Shown here: piece by piece, positions 1 through 9,468 of the stretch
Numbering within the stretch: the stretch's first letter is position 1
How the letters are laid out: each line of letters begins with the position of its first letter
Origin: Planifilum fulgidum
GTDB lineage: Bacteria; Bacillota; Bacilli; Thermoactinomycetales; DSM-44946
NCBI RefSeq assembly: GCF_900113175.1
Contig: NZ_FOOK01000001.1
Location: forward strand, 146,564-210,563
Direction of reading: 5' to 3'
Length of the DNA: 64,000 nucleotides
Position numbers and translations under genes: made by a program
Notes under the pieces: model-generated
Databases searched by the model: none
Seen by the model: the letters and a program-made list of their open reading frames with translations, nothing else
Told to the model about the DNA's origin: nothing

Positions 1-559
1 CGACGATTTCCTCGGGTTTGGTGTTTTTCTCAAAATGATAGGTGCTTGGAAAAAGGTACCCTTCCAGATAATATTTCCGGTCCTTGTTCGACGGAATGTT
101 TTGTACAAAAGAATATTTGTACTCCTTTTTTTGCACCGCCTCGAGGAACGCTTCCCGGTCGATCCCCAGCTCTTTGATCCCCGCCAGACGATCGGCGATC
201 TGTTCCACGGTAAACCCCTCGGGTATGGTCACCCGCACGACATTCTGCTTTCCTTCGGTAAGGATCGCAAGGACCTCATCAATCTGGGCGTCGGGCGGGA
301 TTTCGTACACTCCTGCCTTCAGTTTGCCGGCATATCCCTTCCACCACACATAGGGAGCAAAAAACCACGATTTGCGTATCAGTCCGTGTTCCTTCAGGAG
401 CGCGCCGATTTCCGCAGTGGAAGCACCCTCCGGGATTTCCATCTCCAACGGCTCCTGCCGAAGCGGAGAACCGAGAGTGTAGTCAACGTAAAAATAGCCC
501 ACGACGGCCCACGCTCCGAAGAGCAAACAGGTAAGAAACAACCGAATCAGCCACTTCAT
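1..559 (-). CDS. mltG: Endolytic murein transglycosylase MltG, N-terminal part (runs off the left edge)
   Basis: About 186 residues are visible, starting at an ATG behind a G-rich ribosome binding site. One N-terminal membrane segment (roughly residues 4-24) is followed by an extracytoplasmic region with LysM-like features and the YceG/MltG pattern (PEGFTVEQIADRL, then YLEGYLFPSTYHF, the start of the catalytic domain). MltG cleaves nascent glycan strands at the membrane and sets glycan length. The catalytic Glu region lies outside the window. It is the most downstream visible gene of the alaS-ireB-ruvX-DUF1292 series, as yrrL (mltG) is in Bacillus. Confidence 0.9.
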   Translation of the reverse strand, partial: MKWLIRLFLTCLLFGAWAVVGYFYVDYTLGSPLRQEPLEMEIPEGASTAEIGALLKEHGLIRKSWFFAPYVWWKGYAGKLKAGVYEIPPDAQIDEVLAILTEGKQNVVRVTIPEGFTVEQIADRLAGIKELGIDREAFLEAVQKKEYKYSFVQNIPSNKDRKYYLEGYLFPSTYHFEKNTKPEEIV

Positions 560-662
560 CACGTTTCCCCCATGCTCAACCTTATGTAGCGTCTGATGCT
601 TGGCCCTTTTATGTTAGCACAATTGCCCCAAAAAAATAACGGGGCATGGCCCCGCGTGTTCG

Positions 663-959
663 TCAATTTTCGTCAAAATACAACAGCTCGTCAACGGCTT
701 CGGCAGCCCTTTCCCACTCCTCTTCATCCTCCACGTGTTCGATTTTGTGATCATCGCCCACGCGGAAGATGTAGGCGTCCTCCTCTCCGCTTTCCTCCGG
801 CTGGAGAACGCAATAGTGACGGCCTTCCAGCTCGATCTCCCTCAAGATGTGATACGCCTGCTCTTTCTCCTTCCCCTCTTCATCCACGAGGATCACTTTT
901 CCGCCGTAGATGTCGCGAAGGACACGCACTTCCCTGGCCAAAGGCTCGTTCCGGTCCAC
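663..959 (-). CDS. DUF1292 family protein
   Basis: A very acidic protein of 98 residues, rich in Asp and Glu, with the DUF1292 pattern of a short beta-rich core (KVILVDEEGKE, then YCVLQPEE) ending in an EDEEEWE motif. The function of the family is unknown. It lies 6 bp downstream of a second DUF1292 gene, so the two are tandem paralogues in one operon with ruvX and ireB. The Bacillus locus usually has a single copy (yrzB). There are no membrane segments or cysteine motifs beyond one Cys. Confidence 0.85.
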   Translation of the reverse strand: MDRNEPLAREVRVLRDIYGGKVILVDEEGKEKEQAYHILREIELEGRHYCVLQPEESGEEDAYIFRVGDDHKIEHVEDEEEWERAAEAVDELLYFDEN

Positions 960-965
960 AGGGCA

Positions 966-1277
966 TCATCCGTTTGCCGACGAGGAGTCTTCGTCCTCCG
1001 TCTCTTCCATGATGGTGTGGAACATTTCCTCCACCATGTCCCACTCCTCTTCGTCTTCGATCAGGTGGATGGTCAGGTTGTCCCCATCCTCCTCATAGCG
1101 GAAGGCGTACACCTCCTGCTCTTCCGCATCCTCCGCGTCATCATCGGCCGGGGTGACCAGCATGTACTTTTTTCCGGTGTCGTCCCGTTCAAAGGTGAAC
1201 AAAATTTCAAATCGATCCTCGTTCCCCTCTTCATCGGGAATGTAGATGTATTCCGGTTCGCTTTCATGGTTTTTCAT
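966..1277 (-). CDS. DUF1292 family protein (YrzB-like)
   Basis: An acidic cytoplasmic protein of 103 residues with a DUF1292 core (EYIYIPDEEGNEDRFEIL, YMLVTPAD, YAFRYEEDGDNL, LIEDEEEWDMVEEMF). The ATG at 1277 is chosen because a GGAGGAAG ribosome binding site sits 7-8 nt upstream; longer in-frame extensions have no such site. The start overlaps the end of ruvX by 14 nt, which suggests translational coupling. By position this copy is the orthologue of Bacillus YrzB. Its biochemical role is not known. Confidence 0.88.
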   Translation of the reverse strand: MKNHESEPEYIYIPDEEGNEDRFEILFTFERDDTGKKYMLVTPADDDAEDAEEQEVYAFRYEEDGDNLTIHLIEDEEEWDMVEEMFHTIMEETEDEDSSSANG

Positions 1278-1740
1278 CGTTCTGCTTCCTCCTTTGGGCG
1301 TCCAGATACCCCTGCAGGATCCAGCACGCCGCAATCTGATCGATCACTTTGCGCCGCTTTATGCGGCTCATGTCGGCGGAAAGGAGCGTCCGTTCCGCCG
1401 CAACCGTGGAAAGCCGTTCGTCCCAGAGGATGACCGGAAGCGAAAAGCGGTCCTCCAGCCGGCGGGCCAGGTCCTGGCACGCCTTTCCCCGCGGCCCGAC
1501 CGACCCGTCCATGTTGCGGGGGAGTCCGACGACGATGGCACCCACTCCGTTTTCTTCAATCAGTTCCTCCAGGCGCTGCATCCAGTCGGGGCGCGTCCGG
1601 TCGATCACCCCCGCCCCCTGGGCGGTCCAGCCCAAATGGTCGCTCACCGCCACTCCGATCCGTTTTTTTCCCACATCCAATCCCATGATCCGGGAGGGGG
1701 GCGAAAAGGGATCCGACCGTTCCCGCCTTTTTGAACACAT
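1264..1740 (-). CDS. ruvX: Holliday junction resolvase-like protein RuvX (YqgF/YrrK)
   Basis: An RNase H-fold nuclease of 158 residues, predicted to process Holliday junctions or rRNA precursors. Family motifs are in order: GLDVGKKRIGVAVSD with the first catalytic Asp, VVGLPRNMDG, WDERLSTVAAE with the Glu, and a terminal DQIAACWILQGYL supplying the last Asp. The ATG at 1740 is preferred because AAAGGA lies at a workable distance; an in-frame ATG at 1752 would leave that site overlapping the start. It sits between ireB and the YrzB-like gene exactly as in Bacillus. Confidence 0.93.
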   Translation of the reverse strand: MCSKRRERSDPFSPPSRIMGLDVGKKRIGVAVSDHLGWTAQGAGVIDRTRPDWMQRLEELIEENGVGAIVVGLPRNMDGSVGPRGKACQDLARRLEDRFSLPVILWDERLSTVAAERTLLSADMSRIKRRKVIDQIAACWILQGYLDAQRRKQNDEKP

Positions 1741-1756
1741 CTTAGTTTGCATCCTT

Positions 1757-2008
1757 TCACTTGTGCGATTGCAGATAAAATCTTACCAATTCCTCCATCA
1801 ACTCGTCCCGCTCCACCTTGCGGATCATCGCCCGGGCGTTGTTGTGCCGGGGAATGTAGGCGGGATCCCCCGACAACAGATACCCGACGATCTGGTTGAT
1901 CGGGTTGTATCCCTTCTCCTTCAAGGCTTCATAAACGAGCATGAGCACCTCCTTGGGCGCCACTTCCTGTTCCTCTCCGCGGAGGTCGAATTTCATCGTC
2001 TCGTCCAT
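1757..2008 (-). CDS. ireB: IreB family regulatory phosphoprotein (UPF0297/YrzL)
   Basis: This 83-residue protein matches the UPF0297 family nearly end to end ([18 protein letters not shown], then [19 protein letters not shown] and [17 protein letters not shown]). In Enterococcus, IreB is phosphorylated by the PASTA kinase IreK and controls cephalosporin tolerance; the N-terminal Thr used there has a counterpart at position 4 here (MDET). It is the first gene of the ireB-ruvX-DUF1292-DUF1292 run, separated from alaS by about 200 bp in which I see no further gene. Confidence 0.95.
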   Translation of the reverse strand: MDETMKFDLRGEEQEVAPKEVLMLVYEALKEKGYNPINQIVGYLLSGDPAYIPRHNNARAMIRKVERDELMEELVRFYLQSHK

Positions 2009-2211
2009 GGATCCCTCAACCTCGCTTTTGTGTTGGTGACCGCCTGAAACCGGTGCCCATAATTTGGGCTGAAGGGGTTATGCCGCCTCCTCCCGTCCGA
2101 AGAACGGGGTTCCGCGACACAACCCCCTTCCTTCCTTACAATTCTTTTTTCCGTGCGAAGCTTCTCATTCCCTCTTTTCTTATTCCCGGTTTGCGGAAAA
2201 AATGATCCCTT

Positions 2212-4836
2212 TCACCGGATATGGCGACGAATCCAATCGGGCACGACCCGAAGGGCCTCATCCAGCTTTTCCGGCTGTTTTCCGCCCGCCTGGGCGAGAT
2301 CGGGCCGTCCGCCTCCCCCGCCGCCGCAGCGGGTGGCCACTTCCTTCACCAGGCGGCCGGCGTGCAGCCCCGCCTCCACGAAGCGGGGGGAGACGGAGGC
2401 GACCAGCTGCACCTTGCCGCCGGAGACGGCGCCCAGCACAATGACTCCTTCCTTCACCCGGTCTCTCAGGTCGTCCGCCATTCGGCGCAGATCGTCCATG
2501 CCGGAGGCCCCCACCTTGGCGGTCAAAACGGGGACCCCCTCCACTTCTTCCACCCGGTCGGCCAGCTGGACGGCTTCCAGATGATTTAGCTTATCCCGCA
2601 GGGATTCGTTTTCCCGGGCAAGTTCCTTGATCCGCGCCTGAAGGGCTTCCACCCGCTCGATCACATCGGCCGGATTCGCCTTGAGGAGGGAAGCGGCCTT
2701 CTTCAACAGTCCGAGGTGATGGTCCAAATAGCGGTAGGCGTAGCGCCCCGTGACCGCTTCGATCCGGCGGATGCCCGAACCGATCCCGCCTTCGCTCACG
2801 ATTTTGAACATCCCGATTTCGCTGGTCCGGTTCACGTGTGTTCCCCCGCAGAGCTCCAGGCTGTAATCGCCGATGCGGATCACCCGGACGATGTCCCCGT
2901 ATTTTTCCCCGAAGAGGGCCATCGCTCCCATCCTTTTGGCCTCTTCCAGGGGTTTGATCAGCACCTCCACTTCCGTATCGGCCCACACCTGCCGGTTGAC
3001 CCGTTCCTCCACCTCCCGGAGCTCCTCTTCCGACATCGGCCCGATGTGGGTGAAGTCGAAGCGCAGACGGTCCGGGGCCACCAGGGATCCCGCCTGATTG
3101 ACGTGATCGCCCAACACTTCCTTCAGCGCCTTGTGAAGCAAATGGGTGGCGGTGTGGTTTTTGCGGATGTCGTCCCGGTCCGCATCGATGGTCGCTTCCA
3201 CACGGTCTCCCAGGCGGAGGCTTCCCTCCTCCACCCGGGCCGTGTGCAGGTGTTCCCCGCGCGGTCCCTTCTGCACATCCTCCACCCGGAGGCGGGCCTT
3301 CGGCGTGACGATCCATCCCTTGTCGGCCACCTGTCCCCCGCTTTCGGCGTAAAAGGGAGTCTCCTCCAAGATCAGGGTGCAGGTTTGCCCAACACCTACC
3401 TCTTCCGCCAGCTTTTCATCCCGGATGATCGCCGCCACCCGGGTGCTGACCGCCGTCTCCGTGTATCCGACAAAGCGGGATTCCACATTCAGTTCGGACA
3501 GGACGCCCCCCTGCACCCGCATGCTGTCCACATCCTTCCGGGCGGACCGGGCACGCTCCCGCTGATCCTCCATGGCCCGCTCGAAGCCTTCCCGATCCAC
3601 CGTAAGCCCCCGCTCCCGGGCGAAATCCTCCGTCAGATCGATGGGGAATCCGTAGGTGTCGTACAGGCGGAAGGCCTCCTCGCCGGTGATGACGGACCGT
3701 CCCTCCTTCCGGGCCCTGTCCGCCACTTCCTCCAGGATGTTCAAACCTTCGCTCAGGGTCTCGAGGAAGCGCTCCTCTTCCCCGCGGATCACCCGCTCGA
3801 TGAACTCCTTTTTCTCCTCCGGCTCCGGATAATAGTCGCGCATGATCTCCGCGACCACTCCCGTCAGCTTGTACAGGAAGGGCCGCTGGATGCCCAGCAC
3901 CCGGCCGTACCGGACCGCGCGGCGGAGCAACCGGCGAAGCACGTAGCCCCTCCCCTCGTTGGAGGGCAGCACCCCGTCGCCCACGGCAAAGACGAGGGCG
4001 CGGATATGGTCGGCGATCACCTTGAGGGCGATATCCGTTTCGCGGTTTTCGCCGTAGGTGACCCCCGCCTCACGGCATGTGGCCTGGATGATCGGCTGGA
4101 ACAGATCGGTGTCGAAGTTGGTGGGCACGTTTTGCATGACGGAAGCCATCCGCTCCAGCCCCATGCCCGTATCGATGTTTTTCTTGGGCAGCGGGGTGTA
4201 GGTTCCGTCGGGATTGTGATTGTATTGGGAGAAGACCAGATTCCAGATCTCCAGATAACGCTCGTTCTCCCCGCCGGGATAGCATTCCGGATCGTCCGGA
4301 TCGCAGAATTCCTCGCCCCGGTCGTAAAAGATCTCCGTATTGGGTCCGCTCGGCCCTTCCCCGATATCCCAGAAATTGTCCTCCAGCTTGATGATCCGCT
4401 CCTCGGGAAGGCCCACCTTCTCATGCCAGATGCGGTACGCCTCATCATCCTCCGGGTGAATGGTGACCGACAGCCGGTCGGGATCCAATCCCATCCACTT
4501 GGGATCGGTCAAAAACTCCCAGGCCCAGAGAATGGCCTCTTCCTTGAAATAGTCGCCGATGGAGAAATTGCCCAGCATCTCGAAAAAGGTGTGGTGTCTG
4601 GCGGTGTAGCCCACGTTTTCAATGTCGTTGGTGCGAATCGATTTCTGGGCGTTGACGATCCGCGGATTTTCCGGCTTGAGCCGCCCGTCGAAGTACTTCT
4701 TCAGCGTGGCCACGCCGCTGTTGATCCACAAAAGGGACGGATCATCCACCGGCACCAGCGACGCGCTCGGCTCGACCCGATGTCCCTTTTCGGCAAAGAA
4801 GTCGAGAAATTTCCTCCGGATTTCACTCGCTTTCAT
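2212..4836 (-). CDS. alaS: Alanyl-tRNA synthetase
   Basis: A full-length class II synthetase of 874 residues that charges tRNA-Ala. The N-terminal aminoacylation domain starts [19 protein letters not shown]. The editing domain carries the zinc and deacylation motifs HTATH (residues about 561-565) and CGGTH (about 663-667), and the C-terminal C-Ala domain is Gly-rich ([16 protein letters not shown]). The ATG follows a GGGAGG site. A T-box leader with an Ala specifier lies directly upstream, so expression should rise when uncharged tRNA-Ala accumulates. The order alaS-ireB-ruvX matches Bacillus. Confidence 0.98.
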   Translation of the reverse strand: MKASEIRRKFLDFFAEKGHRVEPSASLVPVDDPSLLWINSGVATLKKYFDGRLKPENPRIVNAQKSIRTNDIENVGYTARHHTFFEMLGNFSIGDYFKEEAILWAWEFLTDPKWMGLDPDRLSVTIHPEDDEAYRIWHEKVGLPEERIIKLEDNFWDIGEGPSGPNTEIFYDRGEEFCDPDDPECYPGGENERYLEIWNLVFSQYNHNPDGTYTPLPKKNIDTGMGLERMASVMQNVPTNFDTDLFQPIIQATCREAGVTYGENRETDIALKVIADHIRALVFAVGDGVLPSNEGRGYVLRRLLRRAVRYGRVLGIQRPFLYKLTGVVAEIMRDYYPEPEEKKEFIERVIRGEEERFLETLSEGLNILEEVADRARKEGRSVITGEEAFRLYDTYGFPIDLTEDFARERGLTVDREGFERAMEDQRERARSARKDVDSMRVQGGVLSELNVESRFVGYTETAVSTRVAAIIRDEKLAEEVGVGQTCTLILEETPFYAESGGQVADKGWIVTPKARLRVEDVQKGPRGEHLHTARVEEGSLRLGDRVEATIDADRDDIRKNHTATHLLHKALKEVLGDHVNQAGSLVAPDRLRFDFTHIGPMSEEELREVEERVNRQVWADTEVEVLIKPLEEAKRMGAMALFGEKYGDIVRVIRIGDYSLELCGGTHVNRTSEIGMFKIVSEGGIGSGIRRIEAVTGRYAYRYLDHHLGLLKKAASLLKANPADVIERVEALQARIKELARENESLRDKLNHLEAVQLADRVEEVEGVPVLTAKVGASGMDDLRRMADDLRDRVKEGVIVLGAVSGGKVQLVASVSPRFVEAGLHAGRLVKEVATRCGGGGGGRPDLAQAGGKQPEKLDEALRVVPDWIRRHIR

Positions 4837-4865
4837 CCCATCTCGCCTCCCTGTATCTCCAAATA

Positions 4866-4895
4866 AAAAACCTCCCCGTCCCAGGGACGGGAAGG
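4866..4895 (-). terminator. Regulated intrinsic terminator of the alaS T-box
   Basis: On the minus strand CCTTCCCGTCC pairs with GGACGGGGAGG across a short loop and is followed by six T residues. It overlaps the 3' side of the T-box antiterminator, as needed for the switch, and lies about 30 bp before the alaS start. Confidence 0.9.
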
Positions 4896-5127
4896 CTCCC
4901 GCGGTACCACCCCGATTACCGCCCGCAAAAGAGCGGTCTCTCGTTATCGGGTAACGGCGGTTTTTCGCCGGCGGGGTTTGCCCGCGCTCCGGAACTGGCC
5001 TTCAACCGTCCTGATCCGGGAAGACCTTTCAGCCGCGGGTCTTCCTCTCTTTTCGGAAGGAGCGGTTTACTTCGGTTCCGTCATCGCTTTGGATCGCGCA
5101 ATTTTTAAGCATGTCCGGCCGTTGATA
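4866..5127 (-). promoter_or_regulatory. T-box riboswitch controlling alaS (Ala specifier GCC)
   Basis: On the minus strand the leader has the Stem I AGUA bulge, an AGAGAGGAAG segment, and the T-box core GGGTGGTACCGCGG near 4900-4915. It ends in an intrinsic terminator. In the specifier loop the sequence GAAG-GCC-AGT places GCC (Ala) at 4997-4999 followed by A, as expected for this class. Uncharged tRNA-Ala should stabilise the antiterminator and turn alaS on. The promoter just upstream gives a transcription start near 5127. Confidence 0.93.
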
Positions 5128-5133
5128 TTCCCT

Positions 5134-5162
5134 ATTATACAACGATTCCCCGCCGTTTTAAA
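5134..5162 (-). promoter_or_regulatory. Sigma-A type promoter of the alaS leader
   Basis: A perfect -10 element TATAAT (5134-5139 on the minus strand) is preceded after 17 bp by TTTAAA, a weak match to the -35 consensus. It sits just upstream of the T-box and just downstream of the acyltransferase stop. Confidence 0.6.
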
Positions 5163-5181
5163 CATCCAAAAGCGCTTTCAA

Positions 5182-6225
5182 CTAGGACGACATGGCCCGG
5201 TCGTAACGGTTTTTTCGGAATATCCAACGGATTTTCGGCTGCACCAGCGGCTGGGTGACCCTTTGGACGGGGCGGGAAGACAGAAGCAGGGTCAGGACAA
5301 AGGCCGCCAGGGTCGTAAGGAGATACAAAACGGGTCCCGCATAGTTGTCCTCCGGAGACAGCACCCGGAAGGGATGGATGAAAAAGCCGTGCAGAAGATA
5401 CACGTACAGGGTGCGGCTGCCCAGTTCCGTGAAAAAGGTTTTCCGGCGGGGAACCAGGCTCAGCACGAACACGGACATGATCAGCGCCAGCCCCATGAAA
5501 CCGAGCCGGTACAATCCCGCATACCATTCCGGGTATCCGAACTCCGCATAAGGCTTATCGTAGAGCAGCCAATCCCGGGAGGGTCCCGTAAAGTACAACA
5601 GGAAAAACACCAGGGCGATTCCGGCCACGGACAAGAGGCGCCTTCGCGGGGTGAACCAGTTCAGCAGGGCCTCAAAGTGGCGCCTCTGAAGATAGAAACC
5701 CAACAGGAAAAAGGGGAAAAACGCCAAAGTTCGCTGCAGGCTGAGAAAATCATCGATGTTGTCGACGTATCCGGCAAGCACCGCCACCGCAACGCTTATA
5801 AGCAAGGGATGTTTAAACTGCAGAAAATAGGGAAGAAGCATGCGCCACAGGAACAGGCTCAGCAGAAACCACATGCTCCAGGAGGGAACCAGAAAGGTCA
5901 GTTTTAAATTCTCCGTCTGGTACAGGATGTGACGGAACACGGAAAAAATCGCTTCGAAGATCAGGTAGGGAATCAGCGCGGAGGATATGGTCTTCCGGTA
6001 ATATTCCGGTTTATTGAAATTCTTGGTGAAATAACCGGAAATCAGAATGAAAAGCGGCATGTGAAAGGAATAGATGAGGAAATAAACCGATTTAATGAAC
6101 TCGCTCTCGTGCCTTAAGCTGGTGTAAGTGTGACCGATCACCACGAGGGTGATCAACACGAATTTGGCGTTGTCAAAAAACGGATCCCGAACCTTCTGTG
6201 GAGCTGCACCTTCTCCTTTTTCCAT
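5182..6225 (-). CDS. Acyltransferase family 3 integral membrane protein
   Basis: A 347-residue polytopic protein with about ten membrane segments and the acyltransferase-3 signature. The N-terminus has DNAKFVLITLVVIGHTY with the key His, then SFHMPLFILISGYF and a WFLLSLFLWRMLL segment. Related enzymes transfer acetyl groups to cell-surface sugars or other carbohydrates. The substrate cannot be read from the sequence. It is not part of the conserved alaS block and appears inserted between alaS and the AI-2E permease together with ctaG and an exporter. A terminator-like hairpin lies in its leader. Confidence 0.85.
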   Translation of the reverse strand: MEKGEGAAPQKVRDPFFDNAKFVLITLVVIGHTYTSLRHESEFIKSVYFLIYSFHMPLFILISGYFTKNFNKPEYYRKTISSALIPYLIFEAIFSVFRHILYQTENLKLTFLVPSWSMWFLLSLFLWRMLLPYFLQFKHPLLISVAVAVLAGYVDNIDDFLSLQRTLAFFPFFLLGFYLQRRHFEALLNWFTPRRRLLSVAGIALVFFLLYFTGPSRDWLLYDKPYAEFGYPEWYAGLYRLGFMGLALIMSVFVLSLVPRRKTFFTELGSRTLYVYLLHGFFIHPFRVLSPEDNYAGPVLYLLTTLAAFVLTLLLSSRPVQRVTQPLVQPKIRWIFRKNRYDRAMSS

Positions 6226-6254
6226 AAGATGAAAATACCCCCTAAGCCAAGCAT

Positions 6255-6284
6255 AAAAAAAACAGGATCATAGAAAGAATCCTG
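6255..6284 (-). terminator. Terminator-like hairpin in the leader of the acyltransferase gene
   Basis: On the minus strand CAGGAT pairs with ATCCTG around a 10-nt loop and is followed by eight T residues, about 30 bp before the acyltransferase ATG. No minus-strand gene is seen upstream to be terminated, so it may be an attenuator or the end of a short leader RNA. The stem is only 6 bp. Confidence 0.5.
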
Positions 6285-6438
6285 ATGAAAAATTTTTTAT
6301 GAGGGCAAAGGACATTCCATTTACCATAACGGTACTTTTGCGGCAAATGTTTCGATGACAGAAATACCCGGGGGAGAACGGCCTGCTCCCTTGTGGTAGA
6401 ATCGAAGCATAGAACGGATTTGAAATGAGGGGCTAAAG

Positions 6439-7401
6439 ATGTGGGAATCTTTTCCGGGGCGGTGGGATTCGATTTGGGCGGGCGTCCTTTTCGCCTGCGC
6501 CCTTCTTTACGAGGGGGCGATTCGATGGCTTCCGGCGCCGTCGCCCCTTTCAAACGCGCCATGGAAAAGGGGAAGACCCGCCTTTTACTCGGGGCTCCTC
6601 CTCAGTTATGCGGCCCTGGGAAGTCCGCTTGCACCCATGGCCCACCACTCCTTTTCGGTCCAGATGCTCCGTCTGTCGCTTCTCTGCTGGTTCGCCCCGA
6701 TCCTCGTGCTTCCGGGCCTTCCCCCGGGCTTGCTGGGTCCCCTTGCCGGGGGCCGATGGAGAAGGGCCGTCTTCTCTTTTCTCACGCATCCGGCGATCGC
6801 CCTGATCTCGTTTCATCTCACTTTTTTCATCGTTTTTTATCCGCCGGTGTTTGACGCCCTGGCCTCCCGTCCCCTTCCGTGGGCAATCGCAGAGGGATTG
6901 CTGGTGCTGACGGCGTACCTCATGTGGTTTCCGGTGTTTCCCCCACTGCGCGGGTGGGAGCGCCTGAATGAATGGAAAAAAATGATATACCTCACCATCA
7001 GCGCCTTGCTGCTCACCCCCGTCTCCTTCTGGCTCCTCTTTGCCGACGTCTCTTTGTATCACGTCTACGAGACGGCAACCAATCCCTTTGCCCTGGATCC
7101 GGTGACGGAACAGAAGATCGCCGGGGCCTGGATGAAATTGGTTCAGGTGTTCCTTTTCGGAGGAACCCTGACCTACTGGTTTTTCCGGTGGGTGCGCAAG
7201 GAACAAAGAAAAGAGCCTCTAAGCCGGAAAACGGCGGAGAAGGAGGCGGTGGCCCGCCTTCTTCTCAACCAAAGGGTGGCTTTGGGGAAAGAGGTCTCCT
7301 CCTCTGAAAACAGATCCCCCAAAAAACGGAGAAAATCGTCTCCGAAGGTCATCTCCCTCCCGGATCGGAGGCAAAAAAAGAACCCGCGAATCGACCCTTA
7401 A
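6439..7401 (+). CDS. ctaG: Cytochrome c oxidase assembly protein CtaG (caa3 type)
   Basis: A 320-residue membrane protein with about seven helices and the caa3_CtaG pattern: MAHHSFSVQMLRLSLLCWFAPILVL is led by a conserved His-rich MxHH motif, and an aromatic LMWFPVFPPL segment follows. Bacillus CtaG is needed for mature caa3-type oxidase, probably for copper delivery. The ATG follows a GAGGGG site. The last 65 residues form a basic cytoplasmic tail (KKRRKSSPK near the end) with no recognised domain. The neighbours are an acyltransferase on the other strand and an exporter, so there is no oxidase operon in this window. Confidence 0.88.
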   Translation: MWESFPGRWDSIWAGVLFACALLYEGAIRWLPAPSPLSNAPWKRGRPAFYSGLLLSYAALGSPLAPMAHHSFSVQMLRLSLLCWFAPILVLPGLPPGLLGPLAGGRWRRAVFSFLTHPAIALISFHLTFFIVFYPPVFDALASRPLPWAIAEGLLVLTAYLMWFPVFPPLRGWERLNEWKKMIYLTISALLLTPVSFWLLFADVSLYHVYETATNPFALDPVTEQKIAGAWMKLVQVFLFGGTLTYWFFRWVRKEQRKEPLSRKTAEKEAVARLLLNQRVALGKEVSSSENRSPKKRRKSSPKVISLPDRRQKKNPRIDP

Positions 7402-7442
7402 ACATCGAAACCGTCTCGCTTTCGCAGAAGGGGAGTTGATCC

Positions 7443-8396
7443 ATGAAAAACCGCCGGCTGTATGGATTTGCCATGGTCCTCACCGGAGCCGTCTGTTGGG
7501 GATTGTCCGGCACCGTCGCCCAACACCTGTTTCAAAACGAAGGCTTTTCCCCCGGATGGATGGTGACGGTGCGCCTGATCCTTTCCGGTTCCCTGCTCCT
7601 GATCGGGGTTTCCCTGTTGAGAAAGGACAAGGCCGTTCAAGGGATCTGGCGGGACACAGGCGATCGGTTGCGCCTTTTGTTGTTCGCCATCCTGGGCATG
7701 TTGGCCGTTCAGTACACCTACTTCGCCGCCATCGCCGCCGGCAACGCCGCCACGGCCACCCTGCTGCAGTATTTGGGCCCCGCGCTGATCACCGTCTGGT
7801 TGGCCCTTTCCGAGCGTCGATGGCCCAGGGCCAAGGAAACCGCGTCCGTCCTGCTGGCGCTCATCGGCACCTTTCTGCTGGTGACCGGCGGACGCCCGGA
7901 CAGTTTGTCCATCTCGTGGGCGGCCCTCCTTTGGGGACTGGGATCCGCCGCCGCCCTGGCCTTTTACACGCTGTATCCCGTGGGATTGCTGAAGCGGTGG
8001 GGTTCCGCCGCGGTGGTCGGTTGGGGAATGGTGATCGGGGGTGTCGGACTTTCCCTCATCCATCCCCCTTGGCCCTCCGGCGGAACCTGGACGCCCCTTA
8101 ATGCCCTTTTTGTCCTGTTCGTCATCCTGTTCGGCACCCTGATCCCTTTTTTTCTTTATTTGGAGAGTCTTCGCTACATTCGTCCCACCGAAACCAGCCT
8201 GTTGGCCAGCGCGGAACCCCTGACCGCCGCGGTGGCGGCCGTTCTGTGGCTGAAAGTTCCCTTCGGGCTCCCCGAGTGGGTCGGCGCCCTGTGCATCATC
8301 GCCACCGTCGTCCTCTTGTCGACGGGAGAGAAGGAAAAGCGGAAAGAAGGCGAAGATTCCGCCGCCGGGCGGAAACAAACCCTCCAGGAAGGATGA
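7443..8396 (+). CDS. EamA/DMT family transporter
   Basis: A protein of 317 residues with ten predicted membrane segments in two EamA repeats, the classic drug/metabolite exporter layout. The first repeat opens with FAMVLTGAVCWGLSGTVAQ. The second ends with the typical PTETSLLASAEPLTAAVAAV signature. A GGGAG site precedes the ATG, and the gene starts 41 bp after ctaG, so the two may be cotranscribed. The substrate (amino acids, nucleobases or other metabolites) is not predictable. The last 25 residues are a charged cytoplasmic tail. Confidence 0.88.
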   Translation: MKNRRLYGFAMVLTGAVCWGLSGTVAQHLFQNEGFSPGWMVTVRLILSGSLLLIGVSLLRKDKAVQGIWRDTGDRLRLLLFAILGMLAVQYTYFAAIAAGNAATATLLQYLGPALITVWLALSERRWPRAKETASVLLALIGTFLLVTGGRPDSLSISWAALLWGLGSAAALAFYTLYPVGLLKRWGSAAVVGWGMVIGGVGLSLIHPPWPSGGTWTPLNALFVLFVILFGTLIPFFLYLESLRYIRPTETSLLASAEPLTAAVAAVLWLKVPFGLPEWVGALCIIATVVLLSTGEKEKRKEGEDSAAGRKQTLQEG

Positions 8397-8809
8397 AATA
8401 TGCGAGCTGCCGGACGGATCAGCCGGCCCGCCCCGGCAGACGCCGCCGTGATCCTCAAATGCTGGAGCCGTTTCCCGCTGATTTCCGCAATTTTCGTTCC
8501 CCTTTTCGGAGCCCTGCGACTTCGCCGGGCCCGGCGGCTTAATCAAAACCAGGAGCCAGAAAACGAATCGGGACAGCCCTTGCGCCGATCCCGATTCCCC
8601 CGATTCCGCCTCCTTCGTGCCGTCCTCCGGGCTTGATCCGACCACATCCGTCCACCTGGGCATGGGCCAATCGGCGGCGGTTCTCCTCCCCTCCGGGGGG
8701 CTCGCAGGGCTTCAAACCGGCCCGATCATCCCGCCTTTCCCTGCACTTCTTCAGAATCGTCCATCTCAAGAAAGACATGCCCAAACTAAGGCATCGATAA
8801 AGAAAATCG

Positions 8810-8834
8810 AGCGGCCGTCGAACGGCCGCTTTTT
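8810..8834 (+). terminator. Intrinsic terminator in the 8.4-9.5 kb gap
   Basis: AGCGGCCGT pairs perfectly with ACGGCCGCT across a CGA loop and is followed by five T residues. It lies about 410 bp after the EamA stop, far for a simple gene-end terminator, so it may end an untranslated RNA or a degraded gene. Confidence 0.8.
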
Positions 8835-9448
8835 CAGGAACAAGTTGTTGCATCATCGGACCCATGAGATTGGAATTTGAATCACCGCGCCAGTCGCAAA
8901 ATCCCGATAAGTGAGGTGCCATGCTGCGATTGGGCAGCACGCCGATCTGGACGTTCCAGCCGTATCCCTCAGGTCCGGGATGACACCCCCTGAATCCATA
9001 AGTGGTTCAACCGCTGGAAACCGTCCGATATTTTTCGGATTGTCCAATGTTTTGGACAGGCCATGGGCATCCGGAATGGATAAGTGCCCAGGCTTCATTG
9101 ACTTGGAACTTGCGGAAAGTATCCTGAAGGAAGCGACCGGGCGAAAGGGAGGACGCCGGCAGCCTGGTCCCAACTCCCCCTCCCCTGGTTGATCCTGTGG
9201 ATCCTGAACTTTCCCGAATTTCAAGGATGAATGGGCAACAGCTCATCTGGATCTTTTCATGCGGCTATCGCGCTCAAAAGCGCGGGAGAAGGTTTTGGGC
9301 GCTCAGGATGAAAGGGGTTCGGTACGGGGTGCTCTGCACCCATCCTTTTGTACTTTCCCCCACCATCTGGTCTTCAGCGGATGCCCTTTGGGGATAATGC
9401 CCCGACCGAGGGCCCGGAGACCGGACAAGCGGAAACGACCTCGTCTAC

Positions 9449-9468
9449 GCCGGCGCTATTTCGCCGGC
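9449..9468. repeat. Inverted repeat just downstream of the AI-2E permease gene
   Basis: GCCGGCG and CGCCGGC flank a 6-nt loop, with TTTT on the plus strand. It directly abuts the end of the permease gene and could act as a terminator, although the minus-strand side lacks a T-tract. Confidence 0.5.

Noticed and set aside
4866..5127. Possible tRNA-like or other riboswitch reading of the alaS leader
   Set aside because: The T-box core, AGUA bulge, Ala specifier and terminator explain the whole segment.
8539..9224. Minus-strand open frames in the gap after the EamA gene
   Set aside because: No ribosome sites, low-complexity Gly/Arg composition and no recognisable family; more likely noncoding or decayed DNA.
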